Assembly: GCF_039543185.1 (NCBI RefSeq)
Contig: NZ_BAABJG010000052.1
Coordinates: 1 to 64,000 of the forward strand
DNA length: 64,000 nt
Source of the DNA: Paenibacillus_S vulneris
GTDB taxonomy: Bacteria; Bacillota; Bacilli; Paenibacillales; NBRC-103111
Direction of reading: 5' to 3'
The position numbers were made by a program, and so were the translations under genes. The notes under the pieces are model-generated. The model ran no database searches and was not told where the DNA came from. It was given only the letters and a program-made list of their open reading frames with translations. Positions 34,156 to 43,524 of this stretch are shown here, piece by piece. Position 1 is the first letter of the stretch, and each line of letters starts with the position of its first letter.

Positions 34156-35436
34156 ATGACTTTGGTACAGCAAGATCTACTTGGCAAACGTGTACGCCTC
34201 GAAAAGCCTGAGCTGCTTGCTCCCGCAGGAAGCTTGGAAAAGCTGAAATTTGCGGTTCATTACGGGGCGGATGCGGTTTATATCGGCGGTCAACAGTACG
34301 GACTTCGCTCGAACGCGGACAACTTCACCTTTGAGGAAATGCGCGAAGGCGTGGAGTTCGCTGCGCGCTACGGAGCCAAAGTGTTCGTTGCAACGAATAT
34401 TTATGCCCATAATGAAGATATAGCCGGGATTGAGGACTATTTGCGCGGCATTCAGGATGCGGGTGTAGCTGCCATTATCGTCGCCGATCCGGTGATTATT
34501 GAAGCATGCAAACGTGTAGCTCCTAAGCTGGAGATTCATTTGAGCACTCAGCAATCGACGATGAACTGGCAGGCCGTCCAGTTTTGGAAGGAAGAAGGCG
34601 TGGACCGGGTCGTCTTGGCTCGCGAAGCGAACATGCAGGAAATTGTAGATATCAAGAAGCATGTTGATGTTGAAATCGAAGTATTCGTCCATGGCGCTAT
34701 GTGCAGCTCTTATTCGGGACGCTGTGTCTTGTCGAACCATTTTACCGATCGGGATTCCAATCGAGGCGGCTGCTGCCAGTCCTGTCGTTGGAAATACGAT
34801 TTGTTCACGACCGAAGAGGATCGGTTCGAAGGCATCAAGGAGCTTCCGCTGTTCAGCGAGACGGATAATGCGTTCTCTATGAGCTCGAAGGATCTGTGCA
34901 TGATTGAACATATTCCCGATCTTGTCCGTTCGGGTGTAGACAGCTTCAAAATCGAAGGCCGTATGAAAAGCGTTCACTATGTAGCAACGGTTGTGAATGC
35001 CTATCGTCAAGCCATCGACGCCTACTTCGAAGACCCGGTGAACTATACCTTAAAGCCGGAATGGCAGTATGAGATCCAAAAGGCGGCGAACCGTCCGTTG
35101 AATACAGGCTTCTTCTATGATGAGCCGGGACATGAAGACCATATCTTTGAACCGGAAGATAAGGCTGCTCCTTACGACTTTGTGGGTGTGGTGATGGAGT
35201 ATGATGAAGCTACGGGTATAGCGACGATCCAACAGCGAAATCACTTCAAGCCGGGACAAGAGGTTGAATTCTTCGGGCCTAAAGGCACCTTCTTCAAGCA
35301 AACCGTACCAGCTCTTTATGATGAAGAGGGGGTCGAGCTCGACGCTGCCCGCCACCCGCTGCAAAGAATTAAACTGAAGGTGGATCAACCGGTCAAACCA
35401 TTCGACATGATGCGTAAAAAAATGAGGAAAGCGTAA
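34156..35436 (+). CDS. trhP2: U32 family tRNA hydroxylation protein 2 (YrrO-like)
   Basis: This 426-residue U32 protein has the family signature VEIEVFVHGAMCSSYSGRCV followed by GGCCQSC, a cysteine set suited to hold an iron-sulfur cluster, and a C-terminal small beta domain. Its Bacillus equivalent YrrO (TrhP2) works with TrhP1 in prephenate-dependent tRNA hydroxylation. The protease label of the family is misleading here. The start is ATG 34156 with AAGGGG 8 bases upstream. A strong terminator follows at 35463-35489, closing the alaS-side group of genes. Confidence 0.92.
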   Translation: MTLVQQDLLGKRVRLEKPELLAPAGSLEKLKFAVHYGADAVYIGGQQYGLRSNADNFTFEEMREGVEFAARYGAKVFVATNIYAHNEDIAGIEDYLRGIQDAGVAAIIVADPVIIEACKRVAPKLEIHLSTQQSTMNWQAVQFWKEEGVDRVVLAREANMQEIVDIKKHVDVEIEVFVHGAMCSSYSGRCVLSNHFTDRDSNRGGCCQSCRWKYDLFTTEEDRFEGIKELPLFSETDNAFSMSSKDLCMIEHIPDLVRSGVDSFKIEGRMKSVHYVATVVNAYRQAIDAYFEDPVNYTLKPEWQYEIQKAANRPLNTGFFYDEPGHEDHIFEPEDKAAPYDFVGVVMEYDEATGIATIQQRNHFKPGQEVEFFGPKGTFFKQTVPALYDEEGVELDAARHPLQRIKLKVDQPVKPFDMMRKKMRKA

Positions 35437-35462
35437 TTGCGCTCCCATAGATGAACTATCGG

Positions 35463-35489
35463 AAGTCCCTGTATATCAGGGGCTTTTTT
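35463..35489 (+). terminator. trhP2 terminator
   Basis: AAGTCCCTG pairs with CAGGGGCTT over a five-base loop and leads into six T. The stretch from here to the chemoreceptor start (35490-35733) holds no gene I can support. Confidence 0.9.
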
Positions 35490-35733
35490 CTTATGTTCTA
35501 GGAAGTAAGGCCCATGGACAAAGTTGTAAAAAAAGAATATTATGCTACGTGTTACCATGGAAATGTTTGTAGGTTGACGAAAGCGATCATAGTAAGTCGA
35601 CAGAACTATTTTTTTTGCAATGAAAGCGATTTTTTGAGAGGAATTAGGCGGACCATGTCGAATAACATGGTAAGCTTAAACTGCATCCCAACTACGCAGA
35701 ATAACCTATTTCAGAAGCAGGGTGGTGGGTCCT

Positions 35734-37896
35734 TTGAAGGGGATACTGTCTTTATTGAAACAATGGACAGAGAAAATCGGTAACGGGTTCAAGGCAAGAA
35801 AAGTACAAGGAAAAGGATCAAGCGGCCAATCACTGAAAGAAGCTGTGCCCGGATCGCTGGGTGGTTTGCGATTGGAAAACCCATTGAAGTCTGTCGGGAT
35901 GAAGCTGTTCCTGATCTTCCTGGTCAGTATTTTGTTTTTCGTGCTGACGGTAGGGTTTACTTCATTTAACATTTCCAGCGGCGTGCTTCAACGGAAAGTG
36001 GTTGACGCTTCCGAGCAAACTATCATTCAAGCAGGTCAAAAGCTCGATTTATTGTATGGAGTCTATGAAGACCTATCCATGCAAATCTTATTGGATGATG
36101 AGATGAAGAGGCTGCTGACCGAAGTGGATGGTGTGAATCGAAGCAGCTATGATTTCTTGCAGTTAAGACAAAAAATCGGCGATAAGCTGAACGTGTATAC
36201 ATACTCCAACAAGACGATTAAAGCAATCCATTTGATTCGTGCGAACGGAGAGCCGCTCAGTGGCTCCGGAAGCACTATGAGCAAGGAAACCGTAGCGCAG
36301 GAAGATTGGTACAAAAAGATTGTGGAGAACAACGGAAAGGCGACTTGGCTGGAAGCCAAAGTCAAAGGCTATTCCGAGGCGACGAATGGCTCGACCTTCG
36401 CATTGGGACGTTTGCTGAAAAACACGGCGACGAACACGCCTCAGGCGATTCTGTTAATGGAAGTTAGCGTTGACGCCATCGATAAAGAGCTTGGGGATAT
36501 CAAAATGGGTGACGAGGGGCAAACTCTGATTCTAACCCCGGACATGAATGTCATCTTCTCCAACGACCGCAGCATGATCGGTGAGAAATCCGCTTTGGAT
36601 GTAGCGAAAGAGTCACTTGCAGAAGAGTCTCATAATACGATGACAGCCAAGAAGGACAAGCAAATCGTTTATTATAAATCACCAAAAACGGGCTGGTATC
36701 TGATGGGTGCTATGCCGGTAGCCGAGCTGGTGAAGGATGCCAAAGTCATCTTCAATATCACTTGGGTAATGGCTATCGTAGCGGCTCTGATTGCCGTCGT
36801 TATCGGAATTTTCGTAGCAAGAATGATCGGCCGTCCGGTTGTCACCCTGCGTAACCTGATGAAAGAAGGGGAGCAAGGGAACTTGACCGTTCGGGTGAAG
36901 GTCAGCAGTCAGGATGAAATCGGCCAGTTGGGTCAAAGCTTCAACCAGATGATGGAGAAAATCACCCAGCTGGTACAGCAAACGAACCATTCTGCACAAG
37001 AGGTTTTGGCTACAGCTGCAGAGCTGTCCGACGCCTCCAAGAAAACGGCTGTATCAGCCAAAGAAATCGCTGTTGCAACGGAAGAAATTGCCGGCGGTGC
37101 TTCCAGCTTGGCCGTTGAATCGGAGCGCGGCAACGAATTGACGCATAATATCAGTATCCAGATGAAATCGGTTATCGATGCCAATCTGGTTATGGGTAAG
37201 GCAGCTTCCAGCGTTCAGCAATCCAGTGAGCAAGGGATTCAGTATATGTCGGATTTGATTGGTAAAACCAATGAGACCGAGACGATGACGCGTGAAATGG
37301 TTGATAAGGTTGACAATCTGAAGGAAAGCACCCGCTCGATCCGCAAAATTCTGGATGTACTGAACAATCTGACGAAGCAGACGAACATTTTGTCCTTGAA
37401 TGCAACCATTGAAGCGGCACGCGCTGGTGCAGCCGGCAAAGGATTCATGGTCGTTGCCGATGAAATCCGCAAGCTCGCCGATCAATCCCGTCAATCGATT
37501 GCTATTGTAGGACAAGTGACGGAAACGATTCAAAAAGAAATCGATGAAACGGTTAATGCGCTCTCGAACGCGTATCCGATGTTCCAACAGCAGATCGTTG
37601 CTGTAAAAGAAGCGGATTCAATATTTAAAGAAGTTCATTCTCATATGAACGGATTTATTACCCAATTGTCAGAAGTGACGGAATCGATTGATAATTTGAA
37701 TGCGTCCCAGGTAGTCCTGTCCGATGCGATGTCCAATGTGAGCGCCGTTGCCGAGGAATCTTCCGCGACTTCCCAAGAGGTAGCTTCGCTGAGCTCTGAG
37801 CAATTGAACATCAGTACAGGCCTGGTTCGCCTGTCGGATAAACTGGAGCAGCTGTCCAATTCGCTTCAAGAATCCTTGTCCAAATTTGAGGTATAA
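35734..37896 (+). CDS. Methyl-accepting chemotaxis protein
   Basis: This roughly 720-residue receptor has two membrane helices (LFLIFLVSILFFVLTVGF near 57 and VMAIVAALIAVVIGIFVA near 340) around an extracellular Cache-like sensor domain, then a HAMP region and a long cytoplasmic coiled coil with the hairpin tip NILSLNATIEAARAG-AGKGFMVVA. It senses a ligand outside and signals to CheA through CheW. The start is uncertain: TTG 35734 gives an N-terminus typical of related receptors (MKGILSLLKQW), while GTG 35722 or 35725 is possible and ATG 35902 would shorten the protein. It stands alone, with its own terminator. Confidence 0.93.
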   Translation: MKGILSLLKQWTEKIGNGFKARKVQGKGSSGQSLKEAVPGSLGGLRLENPLKSVGMKLFLIFLVSILFFVLTVGFTSFNISSGVLQRKVVDASEQTIIQAGQKLDLLYGVYEDLSMQILLDDEMKRLLTEVDGVNRSSYDFLQLRQKIGDKLNVYTYSNKTIKAIHLIRANGEPLSGSGSTMSKETVAQEDWYKKIVENNGKATWLEAKVKGYSEATNGSTFALGRLLKNTATNTPQAILLMEVSVDAIDKELGDIKMGDEGQTLILTPDMNVIFSNDRSMIGEKSALDVAKESLAEESHNTMTAKKDKQIVYYKSPKTGWYLMGAMPVAELVKDAKVIFNITWVMAIVAALIAVVIGIFVARMIGRPVVTLRNLMKEGEQGNLTVRVKVSSQDEIGQLGQSFNQMMEKITQLVQQTNHSAQEVLATAAELSDASKKTAVSAKEIAVATEEIAGGASSLAVESERGNELTHNISIQMKSVIDANLVMGKAASSVQQSSEQGIQYMSDLIGKTNETETMTREMVDKVDNLKESTRSIRKILDVLNNLTKQTNILSLNATIEAARAGAAGKGFMVVADEIRKLADQSRQSIAIVGQVTETIQKEIDETVNALSNAYPMFQQQIVAVKEADSIFKEVHSHMNGFITQLSEVTESIDNLNASQVVLSDAMSNVSAVAEESSATSQEVASLSSEQLNISTGLVRLSDKLEQLSNSLQESLSKFEV

Positions 37897-37941
37897 CTTT
37901 TCGAATCCAATTGTTCATCTAACTATAAGATTCGCTTCAGT

Positions 37942-37987
37942 AAGCTTTTTTCAGGGCGTGCTTCTGGCCTTGAAAAAAGCTTTTTTA
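37942..37987 (+). terminator. Chemoreceptor gene terminator
   Basis: AAGCTTTTTTCAGGGC pairs with the mirrored arm ending in GAAAAAAGCTT and runs into six T. Confidence 0.9.
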
Positions 37988-38094
37988 TTTTCTAGTCTCC
38001 CATGCTTAAGCGAATGCCATAGACAAGGACCTGGCCGCAGGCTAGTCAGCTTGTTGAAAAACCCTGTTTTGCGAGAACTATGCTACATATGGAG

Positions 38095-38204
38095 GTGGGG
38101 TATGCCTCGGAGGAGTTTACGTCCGCCTTTGAAACCCGTGAAAATACCGCTAATTCTAATCACACTTCGCGGGTTTCAACTGCGGCCGGAGGGGCATACC
38201 CCAC
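38095..38204 (+). repeat. Structured palindromic repeat, copy A
   Basis: The outer arms GTGGGGTATGCC (38095-38106) and GGCATACCCCAC (38193-38204) pair perfectly over 12 bp. Inside lie the core halves GTTTACGTCCGCCTTTG (38114-38130) and TTTCAACTGCGGCCGGAGG (38174-38192). The inner arms TTGAAACCCG and CGGGTTTCAA pair, as do CCGC and GCGG. The core is shared with two copies near 56.2-56.6 kb, but the outer arms are different sequences that still pair. It sits between the chemoreceptor terminator and the PBP gene, in a 427-base stretch without a gene. Confidence 0.85.
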
Positions 38205-38209
38205 TGGAG

Positions 38210-38247
38210 TATTCGGCAGCAGCTCAAGCTCGTCTAACGGCCGAATA
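38210..38247. repeat. Hairpin next to repeat copy A
   Basis: TATTCGGC at 38210-38217 pairs with GCCGAATA at 38240-38247, and an inner AGCT-CA-AGCT palindrome sits in the loop. It starts only five bases after copy A and may be part of the same element or the leader of the PBP gene. Confidence 0.6.
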
Positions 38248-38323
38248 ATTCATAAGCAGGTGTTTGCATAAGAAGGAAGAAGCTTATACTGCTAATATTC
38301 GGTTCCGAAGGGATGACAGACGA

Positions 38324-40129
38324 ATGGAGAATCGCACCGGGGTAAAGAAGCATCGCATGTTTTACATTTTGTTGCTGGTCATTGCTTTATTAGTGATACT
38401 GAATGGGCGGTTATTCTGGGTACAGGTAGCTGCCAGCCGGAATTTGACCGGACATCATATTGATTTGGTTGAAAATTCCGTGATTCAAAGGGAGAAAGGA
38501 ATTGTACTGGACAGCGGAAGAGGAGATTTTTTTGACAGAAACGGAATACCATTAACTGGTAAACAGCTGTCTGTGCTGACCGTATTTCCGGTTCAGCATT
38601 ATTTCCCGGAAAATAAGAAGGGACTGGATGAAGAAGCTCGGATGGCTCGCATATTGAATGTATCCTTAAAGGAATGGACAAGCTTTACCTTATCCTTGAA
38701 ATCCCCACAAATTTGGTCTGTGAACGGGAAGCCGGTTGAATTAACGACGGAACAAATAGAACAAATCAAAGCGGTCGATCTGCCCTACGTAACAGTTACG
38801 CAATGGAAGCAGCGGTATGATACGAACGTATTAGCCAGTCAGGTCCTCGGCTTCATCGGCCAGAATCCGGAACGGATTACCAAGCAATTCACAGATCAGT
38901 TTCATAAAGGAGAGCTTCAGCTCACCAGTAAAATCGGCGGGGCCGGCCTGGAAAAAAGCTTTGAGCCTTGGCTTCAGGGGATCGGGCCAACTTCACTCTC
39001 CTTGTTTACCGATGCCAACAAGCATCCCTTACCCGGTCTTGCAACCAGGATGTTCTCGCCCCGGAATGACTATTATCCGGTTAAAGTTATGACGACCTTG
39101 GACGCAGCGATTCAGCAAAAGGTGGAGCAGATCCTGTCCAATTTGCAGGTTCGAGAAGGTGCTGTCGTCGTCTTGGACACCAAGAATTCGGATGTCGTCG
39201 CTATGGCGAGCCGGCCTTATTTTCACCCCGACCATGTTGATCTGGAGAAAGGAGCATGGAGCAATCGGGCCTTGAAAGCTGTGGCCCCGGGTTCCATATT
39301 TAAAACCATAACAGCGGCCGCAGCATTGGAGGAACATGCCGCGAGTGCTGGTGAGACGTTTCATTGTGATGGAGAGCTTGGCCGCTACGGGTTGACATGC
39401 TGGAAGAAGGAGGGGCATGGAACGCTGACGATGGAAGAGGCCTATGCTCAGTCGTGCAACATTGTCTTTGCCACTTTAGCCGAACGACTTGATGGAAAGA
39501 AGCTCGAAGAGTATGCACATAAATTGGGGCTCGGGGTTCAAGTGGGCTGGAAAGGCAAGGCCATGCAGTACGAAGACTTCCAAGAATGGGATGCCGAAGA
39601 GCAGGGACAAGTATTCTCCTTCCATACTCCTCAACAGGATGGCGGAGTCAAAGCACAAACCTCCATTGGACAGCGGGATGTTCTGGTGACTCCGCTTCAG
39701 GCGGCGAATATGGTCGTTACTCTCCTGCACGAAGGCAAAGTGAGCATGCCTCGTATTGTGAAGGAGCTGCGCTTCCAAAACGACAGGGTGATGGAAGTAT
39801 TATCTCCGAAACAAGCCGAGGATCTTCCCAAAGGCATTGCTGCTGGGACGGCCAAGCAGCTGCTTCACTGGATGGAAGAAGTAGTTGAACATGGTACGGG
39901 GAAGGCGCTTCATCAAGCTCAATGGACGCTTGCAGGTAAATCAGGCACGGCTCAAGTCAAAGATAGAGAAGGGAAAGACAAGGTCAACCAATGGTTCATT
40001 GGGTACGGTCCGGTAGAAAAGCCCCGTTATGCGGTCGCCGTTCTTGTCCAAAATGTTCAGCCGGATCAAAAAAACACATCCATTCCATTGTTTGCACAAG
40101 TCATGGATGTGTTGGCCAAGCAATCTTAA
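38324..40129 (+). CDS. Class B penicillin-binding protein
   Basis: This 601-residue transpeptidase has one N-terminal helix (MFYILLLVIALLVILNG), a dimerisation-type domain and the three active-site motifs: SIFK at 324-327 in APGSIFKT, SCN at 377-379 and KSG at 539-541 in GKSGTA. It cross-links cell-wall peptides outside the membrane. Size and position after the alaS-trhP group recall Bacillus PbpI (YrrR), though SpoVD-like proteins are possible. I chose ATG 38324 (GAAGGG 11 bases upstream); the in-frame TTG 38264 has no usable site. Its stop overlaps the stop of the converging kinase gene. Confidence 0.92.
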   Translation: MENRTGVKKHRMFYILLLVIALLVILNGRLFWVQVAASRNLTGHHIDLVENSVIQREKGIVLDSGRGDFFDRNGIPLTGKQLSVLTVFPVQHYFPENKKGLDEEARMARILNVSLKEWTSFTLSLKSPQIWSVNGKPVELTTEQIEQIKAVDLPYVTVTQWKQRYDTNVLASQVLGFIGQNPERITKQFTDQFHKGELQLTSKIGGAGLEKSFEPWLQGIGPTSLSLFTDANKHPLPGLATRMFSPRNDYYPVKVMTTLDAAIQQKVEQILSNLQVREGAVVVLDTKNSDVVAMASRPYFHPDHVDLEKGAWSNRALKAVAPGSIFKTITAAAALEEHAASAGETFHCDGELGRYGLTCWKKEGHGTLTMEEAYAQSCNIVFATLAERLDGKKLEEYAHKLGLGVQVGWKGKAMQYEDFQEWDAEEQGQVFSFHTPQQDGGVKAQTSIGQRDVLVTPLQAANMVVTLLHEGKVSMPRIVKELRFQNDRVMEVLSPKQAEDLPKGIAAGTAKQLLHWMEEVVEHGTGKALHQAQWTLAGKSGTAQVKDREGKDKVNQWFIGYGPVEKPRYAVAVLVQNVQPDQKNTSIPLFAQVMDVLAKQS

Positions 40130-41415
40130 TGGTAGGAGCTGTTATGGAGGGAAGGGATCAGGAGTGAGAAGCAGGTCCCTTTTCCCACTTCACTGGTGAC
40201 ATCGATCTTGCCTTGAATCGTTTGAATGACGCGATAAGTGACCATCATACCGAGGCCGGTGCCTTTGTCCCTGGTAGAGTAAAACGGTGTGCCGAGTCTG
40301 CGGATTTCCTCAGGTGTCATTCCGATCCCATGGTCGATGATATCGATGCAGACAGTCCTGTTTTGCAACGTCCCGATAATTTTCAGCGTTCCGCCGTTAG
40401 GCATCGCTTCGATCCCGTTCTTGCATAAATGCATGATGCATTGTACGAATTTATCTTTATTCGCGCTGATGGTCAGCTTCTCGTCCAGCTCGGTTTCAAT
40501 ATCGACATGGCACAGCTTGGCGTAAGGGGTAACGGAAATTACGGCTTGTTCGATCAACTGCTTGGCGTCAACCAGCTCAATCGCTTCCAGGTGAGGCTTG
40601 GCGAAGGCAAGATAATCATTCACTATCGAATGGGCCTTATCGATTTCCTCGATAACCATGCTTGTATAAAGCTGCCGTTTGTCTTCCGGTAAGTCGGGCT
40701 GCTTGACAATTTGCATGAACCCTCGGGCAACGGTCATTGGGTTTCGGATCTCATGTGCGAACGAAGCGGCAAGGTCGCTGAGCACATTCATCTTATCTGT
40801 CTGCTGTAATTGACGGCGCATTCTGACATTGGTTCTGATTTGCTCAATGATGTAAATAACAAGACCAAGGGTAAGGCCATAGAACAGGCTGTATGAAATG
40901 AAGTAAATCCAAAACGTTACGTCCATCCGCTGTCCCGCAAACCAAAAAGCAATACAGGAGTAGAGGGTGGAGAGCATGCCTATCCCTAATCCTAATACGG
41001 CTCCGGCAGCTACATTGCGGAATCGGGTTTGGTTGACGATATAAGGCTTGGCACGGGTAACGACAAACATCAAGGTTATGAGCAGCGCCGTACTGCAGAT
41101 TAACGCAGCGATATCCCCACCGAGATAGATCCGATGGGCAAGAATAGCCACAAAAACCAGAATCGACGGCACCAACCCGGCGTATATCACGCATATGGTT
41201 AACGGTATCATTCGAAAGTCATAAAAAAATCCGGAAGAAAACCGGAATGGATATGTCATGCACAATATAGCAATAATTGTCGATAAAATGGCAATAACCC
41301 GCTTGTTGGTTGTCGTCAGATTCGGGTTCTGCCTGTCTCCCCAAAACAGCTGATACAGCAGCACAGGGGTAATAATAATAAGCATGTTCAATAGAAGCTG
41401 GTTAATAACGTCCAA
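40126..41415 (-). CDS. KinB-like sensor histidine kinase
   Basis: This 429-residue kinase has six membrane helices in the first 195 residues (5TMR_LYT type), then the phospho-acceptor H221 in SFAHEIRNPMTVARGF, and an ATPase domain with the N box (LCKNGIEAM), DHGIGM and GTGLGM motifs. Length and layout match Bacillus KinB (428 residues), which feeds the sporulation phosphorelay; no response regulator is adjacent, which fits. The start is TTG 41415 after AAGGTGAT. Its stop shares TTAA with the stop of the PBP gene on the other strand. Confidence 0.88.
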   Translation of the reverse strand: MDVINQLLLNMLIIITPVLLYQLFWGDRQNPNLTTTNKRVIAILSTIIAILCMTYPFRFSSGFFYDFRMIPLTICVIYAGLVPSILVFVAILAHRIYLGGDIAALICSTALLITLMFVVTRAKPYIVNQTRFRNVAAGAVLGLGIGMLSTLYSCIAFWFAGQRMDVTFWIYFISYSLFYGLTLGLVIYIIEQIRTNVRMRRQLQQTDKMNVLSDLAASFAHEIRNPMTVARGFMQIVKQPDLPEDKRQLYTSMVIEEIDKAHSIVNDYLAFAKPHLEAIELVDAKQLIEQAVISVTPYAKLCHVDIETELDEKLTISANKDKFVQCIMHLCKNGIEAMPNGGTLKIIGTLQNRTVCIDIIDHGIGMTPEEIRRLGTPFYSTRDKGTGLGMMVTYRVIQTIQGKIDVTSEVGKGTCFSLLIPSLHNSSYH

Positions 41416-41514
41416 ATGAGATCACCTTATACAATGGATGTGAGCGAGCTAACACGACTCTACTATACTGTATTCGACAAAAATACGTATTTTCCTACAT
41501 CCATTTTGCATAAA

Positions 41515-42573
41515 TTAAGTAAACTCTAGAGGAATTGTCCATTGAGCGGATTCGATCCAGCTGCGGTCGCTAAATTCTCTTGCCTTTAAGACGACCTGAT
41601 GGCCGTAAACCTCTACATATAACCCCTGCGCCGCAGTAGAGGATTGTCCTGGAAGCACGCTCCGGGTTCTTCCGACCGAGGCGTTGTTGAACCAATGGAA
41701 CGTATTTTGGCGGTTATAATGGTCTTCGTTAATAAAGTTACGGTGCGTATGACCGGATAAAACAAATACATTGCGATAAGGCGCCAGAATCTCCCTGAAG
41801 GCCTTGGCGCGAATCAATTGATGTGTCCGGCCATCGCTTCCAATCTCGGGCAGCGGCTGATGAATAAAGACAATCGCCGGCTTCCCGTCCTCATGAGCCT
41901 TCATACATTCCCTTAACCAATCCAACTGGGCATCCGAATACCATGCTCCCTCGCCGACATCCGATTTTTCCTGAACGTACAGCTCCTGAGACACCATAAT
42001 GAGATGGACGCCCTGGATCCACACGTCTGCGTAGGGACGGTCCTTGTAGCCTATAAAATCTTGAAAGCGCTGACGGGACATGGCGTCCGTTTTGCCGTTG
42101 GGCATTGTCTCCGTAGAGAAGGCGCCTTCTTCCGTTAGCCAAATGTCATAATAATCGTGATTCCCCATATTGGCGTAGAGCGGGGGCAGCGTATATTGAT
42201 TCAATATGCTTCGAAGAAGCTTGTAATCGCTTTCTCTTCCGAAATCCGTTAAATCTCCTCCTAATACGACAGCATCTATTGGCGTTTCCCAATCGCTTAT
42301 ATCCTTTAATGCCATATGCAGCTTATCCGTCATGGAAGACTCGCCGACGGAAATATGGAGATCGCTTAAGAGGAAGAAGGAAAGCTGCTTTTCGGTGGAA
42401 GGTTCGGTCTTAGCCGATACAGGCTCCTCGTTCTGAGGTTTGACGACGGGCTCCTCCTCCGAATCGGCTTGGGCTATCCAGCGGCGAATATAAGGAGCGC
42501 CAATACCGGCACCGCCCGCAAGAACGGCAAGTGAGAATAACATCTTCTTAATAAAATTGCGTCGTGTTAACAC
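41515..42573 (-). CDS. Exported calcineurin-like metallophosphoesterase
   Basis: This 352-residue protein begins LTRRNFIKK and a hydrophobic stretch, a twin-arginine type signal. The metal-binding motifs follow in order: DLH at 71-73, GDLTD at 106-110, GNHDY at 137-141, a later FIHQPLPE and GHTH. It should cleave a phosphate ester outside the membrane; the substrate is unknown. I chose GTG 42573 with AGGATGG upstream because it places the arginine pair at the start; the longer frame to 42648 adds a non-signal-like N-terminus. Confidence 0.85.
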   Translation of the reverse strand: MLTRRNFIKKMLFSLAVLAGGAGIGAPYIRRWIAQADSEEEPVVKPQNEEPVSAKTEPSTEKQLSFFLLSDLHISVGESSMTDKLHMALKDISDWETPIDAVVLGGDLTDFGRESDYKLLRSILNQYTLPPLYANMGNHDYYDIWLTEEGAFSTETMPNGKTDAMSRQRFQDFIGYKDRPYADVWIQGVHLIMVSQELYVQEKSDVGEGAWYSDAQLDWLRECMKAHEDGKPAIVFIHQPLPEIGSDGRTHQLIRAKAFREILAPYRNVFVLSGHTHRNFINEDHYNRQNTFHWFNNASVGRTRSVLPGQSSTAAQGLYVEVYGHQVVLKAREFSDRSWIESAQWTIPLEFT

Positions 42574-42907
42574 AGCGCACCATCCTATCCGGTGAAGTAC
42601 GTTGAAAGGTTTGCTTTTATTATAACGGTACCTAAGGGGCTGCCACAATAAAGGAATGCTTTTATTCGCAATCCGCTTACCATTTTTTTATGACAAAAGA
42701 ATTGGGGATAGGACCAGCCTTCCATAGCATTTGAATCCGCTCCAAAGTCATGGCTTCATTAATTGGGTCTGGTTTAGGAATGTTTTAGAAATAGCCTGTA
42801 TAAAAATAGAATGTAGGTTATTTTAAGTTAGTCACTTGACAAATGTAACTAAAATAATTTAATATACTAACATAAAGTAAGTTATTAATTTTCGAGGAGT
42901 GATTGTC
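42574..42907 (+). promoter_or_regulatory. Divergent promoter region upstream of the DoxX gene
   Basis: This 334-base stretch has no gene. TTGACA at 42836-42841 is followed by AT-rich sequence with TATACT about 21 bases on, or a weak TTAATA at 17. TTAGT and ACTAA segments flank the -35 box, and GTAAGTTA lies downstream; such TTAGT/ACTAA sites recall operators of HxlR/MarR-type redox regulators, but I cannot assign one. Confidence 0.4.
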
Positions 42908-43294
42908 ATGTTAAGTTGGGGGCTTCTTATTATTCGTTTGATTGTCGGAATCAGCTTTATGGGACATGGTGCGCAAAAGCTGTTCGGATGGTTTGGAGGT
43001 TATGGACTAAAGGGCACGGGAGGATGGTTCGATTCGATCGGCATGAAGCCGGGGGTAGCCATGGCGTTCATTGCAGGGCTGTTTGAGCTTGTAGGGGGCT
43101 TGTTATTTGCAGCCGGTGTCTGGACTCCTGTCGGGGCCGCACTAATCGTTCTTACAATGTTAGGTGCTATTATTAAGGTTCATGGAAAGAACGGTTTCTG
43201 GGTCACCTCTAACGGGATCGAGTATAACCTGGTGCTCATCGCCGTTGCAGTTGGAGTTGCGTTAACCGGTCCCGGATCGTTTGTATTATTCTAA
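42908..43294 (+). CDS. DoxX family membrane protein
   Basis: This 128-residue protein has four membrane helices and the DoxX signature (ISFMGHGAQKLFGWFGG near 19-35, then LFELVGGLLFAAGVWTPVGA). Relatives take part in quinone or thiol stress response. The start is ATG 42908 with GAGGAG 8 bases upstream; GTG 42899 overlaps that site. It is a single-gene unit with a terminator at 43321-43354. Confidence 0.9.
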   Translation: MLSWGLLIIRLIVGISFMGHGAQKLFGWFGGYGLKGTGGWFDSIGMKPGVAMAFIAGLFELVGGLLFAAGVWTPVGAALIVLTMLGAIIKVHGKNGFWVTSNGIEYNLVLIAVAVGVALTGPGSFVLF

Positions 43295-43320
43295 TTCAAA
43301 TGTCAGATATCCTTAATAAG

Positions 43321-43354
43321 AGAGCTCCTGGCCGTCACGCCGGGGGCTCTTTTG
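43321..43354 (+). terminator. DoxX gene terminator
   Basis: AGAGCTCCTGGC pairs with GCCGGGGGCTCT (two G-T pairs) over a six-base loop, then TTTT. Confidence 0.85.
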
Positions 43355-43524
43355 CCGCATAAGCCCTCCCACAGACAATAAGCTCTACGTGTCGCCTTTT
43401 TCTTGCGCAAATGCTTGTTTATGTACGGAAGTCTTGGGGTACTAGAGAAAGATAGTACTATTTTTTCCGTCGTAGCCAGCTATACTTGAATTAACAGGTA
43501 AGACAGAGAAAGAGGTGCAGCGGG

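Noticed and set aside
35490..35733. Possible cyclic di-GMP riboswitch before the chemoreceptor gene
   Set aside because: I looked for the conserved core motifs of that class and did not find them.
35514..35783. 89-codon frame before the chemoreceptor
   Set aside because: It overlaps the chemoreceptor start in another frame, lacks a good ribosome site and has no recognisable pattern.
38080..38271. Open frames through repeat copy A
   Set aside because: They coincide with the palindrome and have no coding character.
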